Part shown: in pieces, positions 55,766 through 64,000 of the stretch
How positions within the stretch are numbered: the stretch's first letter is position 1
Layout: each line of letters starts with the position of its first letter
Assembly (NCBI GenBank): GCA_023228325.1
Contig: JALOBK010000001.1
Location: forward strand, 372,001-436,000
Length of the DNA stretch: 64,000 nt
Source: a bacterium
GTDB taxonomy: Bacteria; Auribacterota; UBA6266
Direction: 5' to 3'
Translations under genes and position numbers: made by a program
Notes under the pieces: model-generated
Seen by the model: the letters and a program-made list of their open reading frames with translations, nothing else
What the model was told of the DNA's origin: nothing
Databases searched by the model: none

Positions 55766-57583
55766 TCACAACATATCAACCTTCAGTTTCCTATCCGAAA
55801 AAACTTTAATAATATCCTGTTTTACAACCCCCTCTGTATCAAGAAAATAGGCATCCCTGAAATATCTCTCGCTTTTAGATTTCATACCCAAATTTTCAGC
55901 GGCTAAAGCGGCGTTAAAATAAGCTTCCGGATTATAAGGATTAATAAATATTTCATCTTCAAAAAACCTTAAGGCGGAAACATAATCCTCTGTTCTCAGA
56001 TAACATATGCCAAGCCCGAAATTGATATTGGCAAAATAAGGCGCGCGTCCCTTTATCTTCAAATAAGCATTAATGGCTTCTTTATAATTTCCCAGATGAA
56101 AATATCCATAAGCCTGATAAAAAAGGGCCAGATTATCTTCCGGAGCAAATCTGAGAGCTTTCTCATAATAGGTTGCCGAAGCGCTATAACGCCCCGATTC
56201 ATCGCTGTTAACAGCCTTTCTCATGAAATAATTATAGCAGGTTTTTGAATAAATATGTTTCAACGGGCAGAACAGCAAAAACAACACTGCCGCATACGAG
56301 AATGTTTTTCTCAGCGTATTATTCAAATGTAAAACCCTGTCGGTTCTTGCGGTTACACCCGCAAAAAACCAGAAAAACGCGCCCAAAAACGTGATGTTAT
56401 ACACATTGGAAAAAAGCATCATCATAAAAATACCAAAACAGGCGGAGGAACAGCAGACATAAAAATATTTGGAACGCAGCCCGGCATAATTTCCGGAAGA
56501 TAAGTCGGCACAGATAAAAACGCCGAAGATCAATATCGAAAATGCGGCAAAACCTAAAACCCCCGTCTCAGCTAAAACATGCAGAAACTCATTATGCGCA
56601 TGGTCTGAAAGTTTCTGCATCTTTGTCTGTTCCACAATACTCTTATCTTTATATTCCGGGAAAAATATAAAAAAGGAACCCGGGCCTTTTCCGACCAGCG
56701 GGTCCGAAATGAACATACCCAGCGCCCCGGACCAAAGATAATAACGGTTTGAGATATCCGTAATATTATTTAAATAATCACGTTCTTTAAACAAATTGCC
56801 TGTTCCTTCATCGGTTATAAGATATATAACCCCCAGTAAAACAATAATGCATATTAACACCGGCAGGAATTTTCTTGTTTTCTCCCATCCGAAATATGCC
56901 GAAAGGAAATACAAAGCGATAAACAGCAACGCGATCTGGCTGCCCCTGCTCATAGCCATTGAAAACATAAAAACCGACAATAGGACCAGCGCCAGCATCA
57001 AAACCCCGATCAGCAGCCTGTTCTTCTGTTTTTCTGACTTCGATACATACAGGATGGCGCATAAACTAAAAGGAAAAGAAACAAGAATATATGAAGCAAA
57101 AAAAATCGGATTTCCCGGCAGGGAAGGGATCCTGATAAAAAACCCGGGCGTGTCGGGAAAAACTTCGGGGATTATAAAAAACATCTGGTAAAACCCGTAT
57201 ATAACAGATATTAACAAACCGGAAATAAACGCGAAGAATACAAAAAATTCTGTTTTTTCCATTTTCCTTATATGAACCGCGAACCTGAAACACAGATAAT
57301 ACAACAATACCTTATATAAAAAATCAGCGGCAGGATACCTGTATCTCGAAAAAAACATGCTTACAAGAGATACGGAAACAAAAAGGACAAACAAGAGATC
57401 AAGATATCCATAACGCACAAGCCCGTCATTCCTGATTTTAAATAATAAATAAACGCAGAATAAAAAAACGGAGCTCCATAATACAATATCTTTGATAAAA
57501 GTATGGTCCAGAAAACCATAAAAGATCACGGACGGGGAGATAAAAAAAATAAAAATAAGTAGTATAATAAATCTTCTGCCCAT
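55766..57583 (-). CDS. Wzy/O-antigen-ligase-like membrane protein with C-terminal TPRs, copy A
   Basis: A 605-residue paralogue of the 52904 gene. About 11 membrane segments, the Wzy_C-type periplasmic loop (DPLVGKGPGSFFIFFPEYKD...KLSDHAHNEFLHVLAETGVLGF, with the conserved HNEFL) and TPRs from about residue 445 (SGRYSASATYYEKALRFAPEDNLALFYQAYGYFHLGNYKEAINAYLKI). The DHAHNEFLHVLAETG wording is that of O-antigen ligase/PglL families. It follows pseudopilin A after a terminator. Confidence 0.87.
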   Translation of the reverse strand: MGRRFIILLIFIFFISPSVIFYGFLDHTFIKDIVLWSSVFLFCVYLLFKIRNDGLVRYGYLDLLFVLFVSVSLVSMFFSRYRYPAADFLYKVLLYYLCFRFAVHIRKMEKTEFFVFFAFISGLLISVIYGFYQMFFIIPEVFPDTPGFFIRIPSLPGNPIFFASYILVSFPFSLCAILYVSKSEKQKNRLLIGVLMLALVLLSVFMFSMAMSRGSQIALLFIALYFLSAYFGWEKTRKFLPVLICIIVLLGVIYLITDEGTGNLFKERDYLNNITDISNRYYLWSGALGMFISDPLVGKGPGSFFIFFPEYKDKSIVEQTKMQKLSDHAHNEFLHVLAETGVLGFAAFSILIFGVFICADLSSGNYAGLRSKYFYVCCSSACFGIFMMMLFSNVYNITFLGAFFWFFAGVTARTDRVLHLNNTLRKTFSYAAVLFLLFCPLKHIYSKTCYNYFMRKAVNSDESGRYSASATYYEKALRFAPEDNLALFYQAYGYFHLGNYKEAINAYLKIKGRAPYFANINFGLGICYLRTEDYVSALRFFEDEIFINPYNPEAYFNAALAAENLGMKSKSERYFRDAYFLDTEGVVKQDIIKVFSDRKLKVDML

Positions 57584-57618
57584 AAAACCAATTATACTTC
57601 AATACAGAAATTTATATA

Positions 57619-57654
57619 TAAAAAAGCGCCCGTTCATACCTGAACAGGCGCTTT
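57619..57654 (-). terminator. Terminator after pseudopilin A
   Basis: Minus strand AAGCGCCTGTTCA, loop GGTA, TGAACGGGCGCTT, then T-rich tail; a 13-bp stem with one G-T pair. Confidence 0.93.
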
Positions 57655-57682
57655 CGATCCTCAAACAAGCCCAAAGAAAATG

Positions 57683-58204
57683 TTATTTAACAGTATTTCC
57701 TCTTGGGCACCATCTTGCATCGCTCCCGATATAGACGCAGTTTCCGCCGTCTTCGGAGTGGTTCTCTACTCTTTCCCAAACAATCCCGGAATCAGCAGGG
57801 TCAGATTCTTTCTTGCCCCTTCTATATACATAGCTCATCGCATTGGTATCACCACCGCTGACCGTATTGGTTGTATATGTCCTCGTCAATCCTGTTGTCG
57901 AGTCACTGACCGAATCAGATGTGCTCGGACATACAAAAATACTTAAGCTTGTGGTATAACCGTCATACAACGGAGCCAGACTGTCAGTTGTAGTGGCGGT
58001 TCCGGTGTATACAAACCAGTCATCCCAATCCTGAGCATAGATATGAAGAGCTGTCCCGATCTGTTTGACATTCGAGAGGCAGTTTATTCTCCTTGCCTGT
58101 TCCCTTGCTCTCCCCAGCGCAGGCAACAGCATACCGGCAAGAATGGCTATAATTGCGATAACAACGAGGAGTTCAATTAATGTGAAACCTTTCGCCTTTC
58201 TCAT
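57683..58204 (-). CDS. Pseudopilin-like protein A
   Basis: A 173-residue prepilin with the canonical [20 protein letters not shown] start and a head like that of pseudopilin B ([27 protein letters not shown], then [18 protein letters not shown]). Three Thr/Ser-rich stretches ([33 protein letters not shown]) are possible O-glycan sites. AAAGGAGG precedes the ATG. Promoter of its own and a strong terminator suggest high expression. Confidence 0.9.
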   Translation of the reverse strand: MRKAKGFTLIELLVVIAIIAILAGMLLPALGRAREQARRINCLSNVKQIGTALHIYAQDWDDWFVYTGTATTTDSLAPLYDGYTTSLSIFVCPSTSDSVSDSTTGLTRTYTTNTVSGGDTNAMSYVYRRGKKESDPADSGIVWERVENHSEDGGNCVYIGSDARWCPRGNTVK

Positions 58205-58249
58205 ATCAGTTCAACCTCCTTTCCCATTTTTATCTTTGACCTCACTCTA

Positions 58250-58278
58250 ATTAAACCACATTAACAACCTTATTTCAA
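58250..58278 (-). promoter_or_regulatory. Promoter for pseudopilin A
   Basis: Minus strand TTGAAA (58278-58273), 17 bases, TTTAAT (58255-58250). Confidence 0.72.
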
Positions 58279-58307
58279 TAAATTCGTTGTGTGAAAATCA
58301 CGCAACC

Positions 58308-59720
58308 TTAATCCTGCTTTTTTTGGCCTCCGAGCAGGCCCAGCTTCTGCATCTGATATCTGAGGGCATGCCTGCTTAATTTCAGTAATTGCGCGGTTTT
58401 GCTTATGCTGCCTCCGGACTTTCTCATAGCCAGTTCAATAAGCTCTTTTTCATAGTTTGATACCTGCGTCTGGTAGTTAATCCCCTTGCCCGAAAGAATC
58501 TCTTTTCCCTCCTCCTCCTTGTCTTTTACTTTGAAGGCAGGAGTTTTAATCTGGCGCACCACACTGGGAACCGCCACGACATCCCGGTTTTCCACTGAAA
58601 CGATTTTTTCAATGACTTTTTCCAGTTCCAGAACATTTCCTCTCCATTCATGCTGTACAAGCAGGCTTTTAACGTCATCATCAAAACCTTTTATGGCCTT
58701 TCCGGTCAAAGCGCTGTACTTATCAAGAAAATATTCAGCCAGCGGAATAATATCTTCCTTTCTCTCTCTTAAAGGCGGAATTTTGATATTGATTATATTC
58801 ACCCTGTAAAAAAGATCCTCCCTGAAAGCGCCTTTTTTAACTTCACGCTGCGCATTTTTTGTTGTTGATGAAATAATTCTTACATCCATCATTCCTTCTG
58901 TCCCGGATTTTTTATTGTAATATCTGCTGTTTTTAAATATGCGAAGCAGCTGCTCCTGCAGGTTTAAGGGCATATCGCATACTTCATTTATATAAAGGGT
59001 TCCGCCTCCGGCAACTTTAAAACAGCTGTCTTTTTCTTCCTGATTCGGGGCTTTCCCGCAGCCTGACAACTCTTTCCCGAGCAAATCGGAGGAGACGCCG
59101 GCGCAATTCAGGTAGTAAAAGGGCTTGTCTCTCCTGGCGCTGTGAAAATGCAATGCCCTCGCTATCAATTCCTTGCCCGCCCCTTTCTCCCCTTCTATCA
59201 TTACCGGGGAGACCGTCGGAGCAACAGTGTAAACCAATTTACATATTTCCTGTATCTGCGGCGATTTCCCCACCACACCCCTCAATCCCTCTTCATTAGC
59301 CAATGTTCCCATCAATTTCTTATTTTCAAGCACCAACCTGTTATGCTCTAACGCCCTTTTAACGGTAAAAAGGAATTCATCAGGTTCAAAAGGTTTGGCT
59401 ATATAGTCAAAAGCCCCTTCTTTTATCGCCTTTACGGCCAGCTTAGGGGTAGCATACGCCGTTATCATAATAAACTCGGTATGGGGAAAATCTTTTTTTA
59501 TAGACTCCATAAATTTAAATCCGTCTATTTTTTTCATTTTCGCGTCGGTCACTATGAGATTGAACTTCTCGCTATCGCATATGGATACAGCCTGTTCGGC
59601 GCTCAGCGCCGTGACAACACTGTATCCCTTTCTCCTCAATATGGTACAGAGCGACTCAGCCATGTTTTTTTCATCATCTACAATCAGTATTCTTGTTTTT
59701 TCGGCCTTATTGATTTCCAT
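58308..59720 (-). CDS. NtrC-like response regulator lacking the GAFTGA loop
   Basis: A 470-residue protein: receiver domain with phosphoacceptor Asp59 and Lys109, AAA+ domain with Walker A GEKGAGKE (177-184), and a Fis-type helix-turn-helix at the C-terminus (GGSISKTAQLLKLSRHALRYQMQKLGL). The loop that touches sigma54, normally GAFTGA after ELFGHEK, is absent; here it reads ELSGCGKAPNQEEKDSCF. Walker B is LYINEV, with Asn245 where Asp is usual. So it probably does not activate sigma54-dependent transcription. Coupled with a histidine kinase by a 14-base overlap. Confidence 0.93.
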   Translation of the reverse strand: MEINKAEKTRILIVDDEKNMAESLCTILRRKGYSVVTALSAEQAVSICDSEKFNLIVTDAKMKKIDGFKFMESIKKDFPHTEFIMITAYATPKLAVKAIKEGAFDYIAKPFEPDEFLFTVKRALEHNRLVLENKKLMGTLANEEGLRGVVGKSPQIQEICKLVYTVAPTVSPVMIEGEKGAGKELIARALHFHSARRDKPFYYLNCAGVSSDLLGKELSGCGKAPNQEEKDSCFKVAGGGTLYINEVCDMPLNLQEQLLRIFKNSRYYNKKSGTEGMMDVRIISSTTKNAQREVKKGAFREDLFYRVNIINIKIPPLRERKEDIIPLAEYFLDKYSALTGKAIKGFDDDVKSLLVQHEWRGNVLELEKVIEKIVSVENRDVVAVPSVVRQIKTPAFKVKDKEEEGKEILSGKGINYQTQVSNYEKELIELAMRKSGGSISKTAQLLKLSRHALRYQMQKLGLLGGQKKQD

Positions 59721-60999
59721 TTTTTAAAATAGTCCTGATAGGAAGATTAACTTTCACTTCTGTTCCCGCGCCGGAACTTTTGATGTTTACGGATCCCCCG
59801 TATGTATCAACAATAGATTTTACTACAGATAATCCCAATCCTGTCCCTTTTTTCTTTGTCGTGACAAAAGGGTCAAAAACTCTGCCGATCAGCCCGGGAT
59901 CTATGCCGCTCCCGGTATCCTTAACGACAACCAATATATAGCCCTCTGAAGAATAAGCCGTCTCTATGACCATTTCCCCTTTTTCTTCCATCGCCTGTCT
60001 TGCATTTGTCACTATATTGTATATGATTTGCTTTATATGAAGGCTGTCAAAATATATCCTGGGAAGATCCGGACTGTATTTCCTTTCTATTTTTATGTTT
60101 TTGAAAAACTCCGGACCCATATCTTTAATGACCGCATCAATCGATTGATTAATATCTATTTTTTCTACTTTCCCCTCCACCAGGCGCGAATAATTCAGAA
60201 GATCGGTTATGATACGGTCAGACCGCAATATTTCTTTTCTGACTACATCAAGATGTTTCCTGTTTTCGGGAGAAGTATTGCCAATTGAATTTTCCAATAT
60301 ATAAACAGAGTTGATTATTATGCCGAACGGATTTTTCAGTTCATGCGCGATACTGGCGGCAAGTTTTCCCGCAAGAGATATTTTTTCCGCCCTTAAAGTC
60401 ATTTCCTGCAGTTCCTCTTTTACCCTGGTCTTCCTCGATAAAAGAGTATAGATACCCCAGCAGCAAATACCCACAAGGACCAGAACGGCAACCTTAAGCC
60501 AGAAAACCTGGTTATGAAGGAAAACAGATGACTGGTCATGAAGGTAAATAGCTATTATATAGAACATTATAAAGCTTAAATTCAAGGCTGACTGGCTCCT
60601 GATCTTCGGGAAGTTGACCGCGTTCCTTATCATAAGCCCGCAGTACAGCCAGTAGAATTCACTGTCAAGACCGTTTGAAAAGTATATAAGAAAACTCAGA
60701 AACAGGTTGTCTATAACGGAAAGGAAAAACGCGGATAACTTCACTATTTTAAAATTTACTTTTCTCTGCCCGAGTTTTATAAGCGTAAATATAAAAATCA
60801 GATTGCCGAGCAGATACATCCAGAACTGATATCTGTAAAAAACAAATTTGAATTCCGTTTCGCCTTTCACCTGCCAGAGAAAAATCGCCGAGGCAATCAC
60901 CACTATCAGCTTGGCGGGGAGCATTATGAATTTTTCGAGTATTACAATCCTTTTGAAATGTCTGATTTTCTCATCAGCGGGAATAATTGAATGGGCCAT
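59707..60999 (-). CDS. Sensor histidine kinase with six-TM sensor
   Basis: A 430-residue kinase: six membrane segments (about 28-44, 57-75, 88-107, 113-125, 139-153, 166-187) with almost no outer loops, then HisKA with His219 (AASIAHELKNPFG) and an HATPase domain (VVKDTGSGIDPGLIGRVFDPF, GTGLGLSVVK). Partner of the NtrC-like regulator that follows. Probably senses a membrane state. Confidence 0.93.
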   Translation of the reverse strand: MAHSIIPADEKIRHFKRIVILEKFIMLPAKLIVVIASAIFLWQVKGETEFKFVFYRYQFWMYLLGNLIFIFTLIKLGQRKVNFKIVKLSAFFLSVIDNLFLSFLIYFSNGLDSEFYWLYCGLMIRNAVNFPKIRSQSALNLSFIMFYIIAIYLHDQSSVFLHNQVFWLKVAVLVLVGICCWGIYTLLSRKTRVKEELQEMTLRAEKISLAGKLAASIAHELKNPFGIIINSVYILENSIGNTSPENRKHLDVVRKEILRSDRIITDLLNYSRLVEGKVEKIDINQSIDAVIKDMGPEFFKNIKIERKYSPDLPRIYFDSLHIKQIIYNIVTNARQAMEEKGEMVIETAYSSEGYILVVVKDTGSGIDPGLIGRVFDPFVTTKKKGTGLGLSVVKSIVDTYGGSVNIKSSGAGTEVKVNLPIRTILKNGNQ

Positions 61000-61005
61000 A
61001 AAAAA

Positions 61006-61803
61006 TCAGTTTCCTTCAACCAGGCTCTTTATATACTCCTCAGTTGAATCTTTAGCCGAAACGGAAGCGGCTTCAAGGGCGCCGCCGATAAATTGCTGGA
61101 CATAAGGGTTAGCGGAATTTTTTATCTCATCGGGCGCGCCGCAGGCTATAACACGGCCCTTAAACAGGACAGCCATTTTATCAGCTATTCGAAAAGCGCT
61201 TTTCATTTCATGTGTTACCACAATGGATGTCATGCCCAGCTTTTTGCTCAAATCCATTATCAAACGGTCTATTACGGCGGCTACTATCGGGTCAAGCCCG
61301 GCGCCGGGTTCATCATAGAATACAATTGACGGATCCAGCGCTATCGCTCTCGCCAGCGCGGCCCTTTTTTTCATGCCGCCGCTTAATTCCGACGGCATTT
61401 TCTTTTCAAAACCCGCCAGGCCGACCTGGGCTAATTTCATTTTAACCATTATATCGATAATCTTCTTATCAAGATGCGTGTGTTCTGTTAAAGGAAGCGC
61501 TACATTCTGCGCCAGAGTAAGGGAATTAAGCAACGCGCCGCCCTGATAAAGCATCCCGAACTTCAAGCGGACTCTATCCATTTCAGAATCATTCAAATGG
61601 ACTATTTCTTCTCCGTCGATAAAAACTTCTCCGCTGCCCGGCTTCAGCTGTCCTATCATAATTTTAAGCAATGTGCTCTTTCCGCAGCCGCTGCCGCCCA
61701 TTATCACCATAGTTTCGCCTTTTTCCACGGAGAGATTGACGCCGTCAAGGACTTTACGGTCATCAAATACTTTTTGAACATCTTTTACTTCCAGTATCGG
61801 CAT
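61006..61803 (-). CDS. mlaF: MlaF-type ABC transporter ATPase
   Basis: A 265-residue ATPase with Walker A GGSGCGKSTLLK, signature LSGGMKKRAALARA, and Walker B IVFYDEPGAGLDP. Long sequence resembles MlaF/Ttg2A of phospholipid transport. It follows mlaE by 8 bases. No MlaD-type MCE gene is seen within the window. Confidence 0.9.
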   Translation of the reverse strand: MPILEVKDVQKVFDDRKVLDGVNLSVEKGETMVIMGGSGCGKSTLLKIMIGQLKPGSGEVFIDGEEIVHLNDSEMDRVRLKFGMLYQGGALLNSLTLAQNVALPLTEHTHLDKKIIDIMVKMKLAQVGLAGFEKKMPSELSGGMKKRAALARAIALDPSIVFYDEPGAGLDPIVAAVIDRLIMDLSKKLGMTSIVVTHEMKSAFRIADKMAVLFKGRVIACGAPDEIKNSANPYVQQFIGGALEAASVSAKDSTEEYIKSLVEGN

Positions 61804-61811
61804 AATTTCAC

Positions 61812-62606
61812 CTAAATAAAATAGAACCAGGCATTAAATAAACAGTCAATCATTATTATAAAAATTATAGACTGGACAACGGACTGCGTAGTTGAAATAC
61901 CTACGCCGGACGCCCCTCCCCTGACGGTCAATCCCTGATAACAACCTATCAGGGCAATCATCACGGCAAAAGCGACGCTTTTTAGAAGACCCGTCCATAT
62001 ATCTTTAAAAACCAGATAATCAAAAGTAAGTTTTATATAGAAAGAAGAATCGATATGAAGATTAAACCTTCCGATAACATATCCGCCCGCCATCCCTACG
62101 ACATTAGCAACTACAGTTAAACACGGAAGCATTATCAAGAGAGCAATCAAACGCGGAGCAACAAGAAACCTGATCGGCTTAAGAGCCATTGTTTCCAGAG
62201 CGTCTATCTCCTCGGAAACCGTCATAGTGCCGATTTCGGCTGTGATTGCGGCTCCAACACGCGAGGCAACAACAATGGCCGCAAGGAAAGGCCCCAATTC
62301 TCTTGTAAATGATACTCCCACAAGACCGGCCATCAACTCCTGGCTGCCCACCTGTTTCAACTGATAAGATGTAAGCATTGCCAGCGTAATACCGAAAAAG
62401 AAATTTACCAGCGCAACTATGGGAACGGAACCTATGCCTATAAGGTTCATCTGGTCCGCAACATATTTCATCTTACACGGCTGGCCTTTAAAAGGGGCAA
62501 TGAATATCCAGTATAAGACTTCTCTGAAGATTTTCCAGACACTGCCTATGTGCTTGGTAAAATTAATCGCGGACCGTCCGATCTTACCTGCGAATTCTCT
62601 CATCAA
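61812..62606 (-). CDS. mlaE: MlaE-type ABC transporter permease
   Basis: A 264-residue inner-membrane permease (IGIGSVPIVALVNFFFGITLAMLTSYQLKQVG, REFGPFLAAIVVASRVGAAITAEIGTM-like core, VRGGASGVGISTTQSVVQSI). Moves phospholipid together with MlaF. Nine bases after the STAS gene. Confidence 0.93.
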   Translation of the reverse strand: MMREFAGKIGRSAINFTKHIGSVWKIFREVLYWIFIAPFKGQPCKMKYVADQMNLIGIGSVPIVALVNFFFGITLAMLTSYQLKQVGSQELMAGLVGVSFTRELGPFLAAIVVASRVGAAITAEIGTMTVSEEIDALETMALKPIRFLVAPRLIALLIMLPCLTVVANVVGMAGGYVIGRFNLHIDSSFYIKLTFDYLVFKDIWTGLLKSVAFAVMIALIGCYQGLTVRGGASGVGISTTQSVVQSIIFIIMIDCLFNAWFYFI

Positions 62607-62614
62607 CCTGCTCC

Positions 62615-62953
62615 TTAGGAAGAGAATGAACTTACTGCTTCATCCCTTGTTTCATAAATAGCGAATATGGAATCCAGTTTTGCTATTTCAAAGATTCCTC
62701 TTGTCGTATCGTTCATCCCGCACAACTTAAGAAATCCGCCGTACCTGTGCATTTTCTGGAAGACTTCTATCAAGGTCGCAAGCCCCGCGCTGCTTATATA
62801 TTTTACATCCGTAAGGTCAACAACAAGCTTTTTATTCTCCTCTTTAAGAACACCCGCGAAAAAATCTCTGGCTTTCGGAGAAGTATGCGAATCCATATCC
62901 CCTTTAAGCAGCACAACTTCGATATCGCCTTCGGACTTTCTTTCAAATTCCAT
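62615..62953 (-). CDS. STAS-domain anti-sigma-factor antagonist
   Basis: A 112-residue STAS protein with the phosphorylatable Ser in DVKYISSAGLATLIEV. Either an RsbV/SpoIIAA-like partner of the RsbW-like kinase upstream, or an MlaB-like subunit of the adjacent transporter; it is close to both. Confidence 0.92.
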   Translation of the reverse strand: MEFERKSEGDIEVVLLKGDMDSHTSPKARDFFAGVLKEENKKLVVDLTDVKYISSAGLATLIEVFQKMHRYGGFLKLCGMNDTTRGIFEIAKLDSIFAIYETRDEAVSSFSS

Positions 62954-62984
62954 AGCAACCTCACAATGTTATAAAAACTATTTA

Positions 62985-63437
62985 TTAATGTTTCTTCTCT
63001 CTGCCGCCGCCGTTTCTTACATGCTTAACCATTATCAGCTCGGTTCCGTCAGCATCATCATGGATGATATATTGTACACTATCCATTATTTTTTTCATAA
63101 AGTAAATTCCGAGGCCGCCCGGCCTTATTTCATCCAGCTCTCTGCCTTTCATCTTTTCGGGATGGACTTTCCGCCCGTAATCCTTTAAAATCACTTCTAT
63201 CCCGTTACTGAGCAATGACAGCTTAATAAAAATATCTTTTGTGCTGTCTCCGCTATAGGCGTGTTTAATAATATTAGCACAGGCTTCGTCTACCGCAAGA
63301 ACAATATCGGCGATGTCATGTGAGGCAAAACCCGCGAGGGAAGATATCTCTTCCACCATCGTCCTCACAAGACGCAGATATTTATCATCGCTCTTTATTT
63401 GCAGGAGAACCTGATTTTGTCCGATATTGACTTCCAT
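62985..63437 (-). CDS. RsbW-like anti-sigma serine kinase
   Basis: A 150-residue HATPase_c_2 kinase: DIVLAVDEACANIIKHAY (N-box) and RPGGLGIYFMKKIMDSV (G-box). Binds a sigma factor or another target and phosphorylates the STAS protein. Between phosphatase and STAS genes. Confidence 0.92.
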   Translation of the reverse strand: MEVNIGQNQVLLQIKSDDKYLRLVRTMVEEISSLAGFASHDIADIVLAVDEACANIIKHAYSGDSTKDIFIKLSLLSNGIEVILKDYGRKVHPEKMKGRELDEIRPGGLGIYFMKKIMDSVQYIIHDDADGTELIMVKHVRNGGGREKKH

Positions 63438-63461
63438 AGTTAATATAGATATATTAAATCT

Positions 63462-64000
63462 TTATTTAATTGTTGCCGCAATCAAAGTTAAATCATCGTG
63501 TTGCGGGACATCCCTGGAAAATGTTTTAACCTCATCAAGTATATATTGAATTATCTCGCCGGCGTCAAGTTTTTTATGTTCAATGAGAACTTTCAGCTTT
63601 TCCTCTCCGAACTCCTCTCCCTTTGCGTTTCTCGCTTCCGTTATCCCGTCGGTATAACCTATGATTGTCTCTCCCCCATTGATTTTTGCGACGGATTGCT
63701 CATATTTTACTCCCGGCATTATTCCCGCCGGCAGTCCGGTCCGGCATAATAGTTCCCTGATTTCACCATCCGCTCCGCGAATGACAAAAGGGTGATGCCC
63801 CGCATTGGCGAAAGTAATCACCTTTTCCTTATAATCCAGTATTCCTATCAAAAGAGTTATAAACATCCCAAGCATGCTCTGGTCGACAAGGGCATTATTT
63901 ATTTCTTCCATAAGTTTTCCGACGCCTTTGAAAAGCGAAGCGTGGAACCTTATTTCACTCATTGCCCTTACCATAAAAAGCGCGGCGGGAACTCCTTTGC
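63462..64000 (-). CDS. RsbU/SpoIIE-like PP2C phosphatase, C-terminal part (cut by window edge)
   Basis: The frame is open to the right edge: reading from 64000 gives KGVPAALFMVRAM, the SpoIIE/PP2C metal-binding start, so the Met at 63974 is internal. Later motifs: ITFANAGHHPFVIR, IIGYTDGITEARN and QHDDLTLIAATIK. It dephosphorylates the STAS protein; the sensor part lies outside the window. Confidence 0.92.
   Translation of the reverse strand, partial: KGVPAALFMVRAMSEIRFHASLFKGVGKLMEEINNALVDQSMLGMFITLLIGILDYKEKVITFANAGHHPFVIRGADGEIRELLCRTGLPAGIMPGVKYEQSVAKINGGETIIGYTDGITEARNAKGEEFGEEKLKVLIEHKKLDAGEIIQYILDEVKTFSRDVPQHDDLTLIAATIK

Overview
The window is a gene-dense stretch of bacterial chromosome with moderate to low GC, many ATGA/GTGA stop-start overlaps and clear sigma70-type promoters. 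The cell looks diderm: TolC/RND efflux, an AsmA-like protein, Mla-type lipid transport, lipoproteins and many signal peptides. Four H-X9-DG-style pseudopilins, one with an extra upstream GFTPLE stretch, several secreted glycosidases and intergenic palindromes such as CCTGCCTGCCGGCAGGCAGG are typical of uncultured PVC-related lineages (Omnitrophota/Lentisphaerota-like). No rRNA is present, so this placement is an inference.

Layout. 1-8 kb: nucleoside salvage (pyrimidine-nucleoside phosphorylase, cytidine deaminase, phosphopentomutase, purine nucleoside phosphorylase) beside a ComEA-like triple HhH protein and a ComEC-like metallo-beta-lactamase protein, which suggests use of extracellular DNA. 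8-12 kb: AsmA-like protein, RdgB, RNase PH, and an intact tRNA-Arg nested between two tRNA-Arg half-copies. 12-15 kb: feoB-feoA-DtxR/MntR-type repressor with a textbook operator in its promoter. 15-23 kb: leuS, nitroreductase, QueD, MurI, amidase, tRNA-Leu, an LPP20-like lipoprotein with a probable ATT start, an archaeal-type thymidylate synthase, and smpB. 22.4-27.5 kb: a 185-bp inverted repeat flanking smpB plus a large glycosidase, then tmRNA with its own promoter, then an IS481-family element. 27.5-34 kb: small membrane proteins, a C39-like peptidase, a ParB-like/metallophosphoesterase pair, a glycosidase and pyruvate kinase.

34-43.5 kb: a MarR-controlled operon (marR-tolC-adaptor-GIY-YIG-RND pump-PG0541-like protein), a YgiQ radical-SAM protein and a D,D-carboxypeptidase. 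43.5-50.8 kb: a LacI-regulated locus (two operators 204 bp apart, LacI, two pseudopilins, a GH2 glycosidase and two paralogous small secreted glycan-binding-like proteins), closed by a strong terminator. 50.8-52.9 kb: guaA, tRNA-Leu and tRNA-Cys.

52.9-58.3 kb holds the most unusual arrangement: a module of pseudopilin gene, terminator and Wzy/O-antigen-ligase-like membrane protein with C-terminal TPRs, present twice in tandem. The two pilin promoters are alike. A dedicated pilin and O-glycan transferase pair is the working hypothesis. 58.3-64 kb: a histidine kinase and an NtrC-like regulator that has lost the GAFTGA loop, an MlaE/MlaF pair without MlaD, and an RsbU/RsbW/STAS partner-switching set that runs off the right edge.
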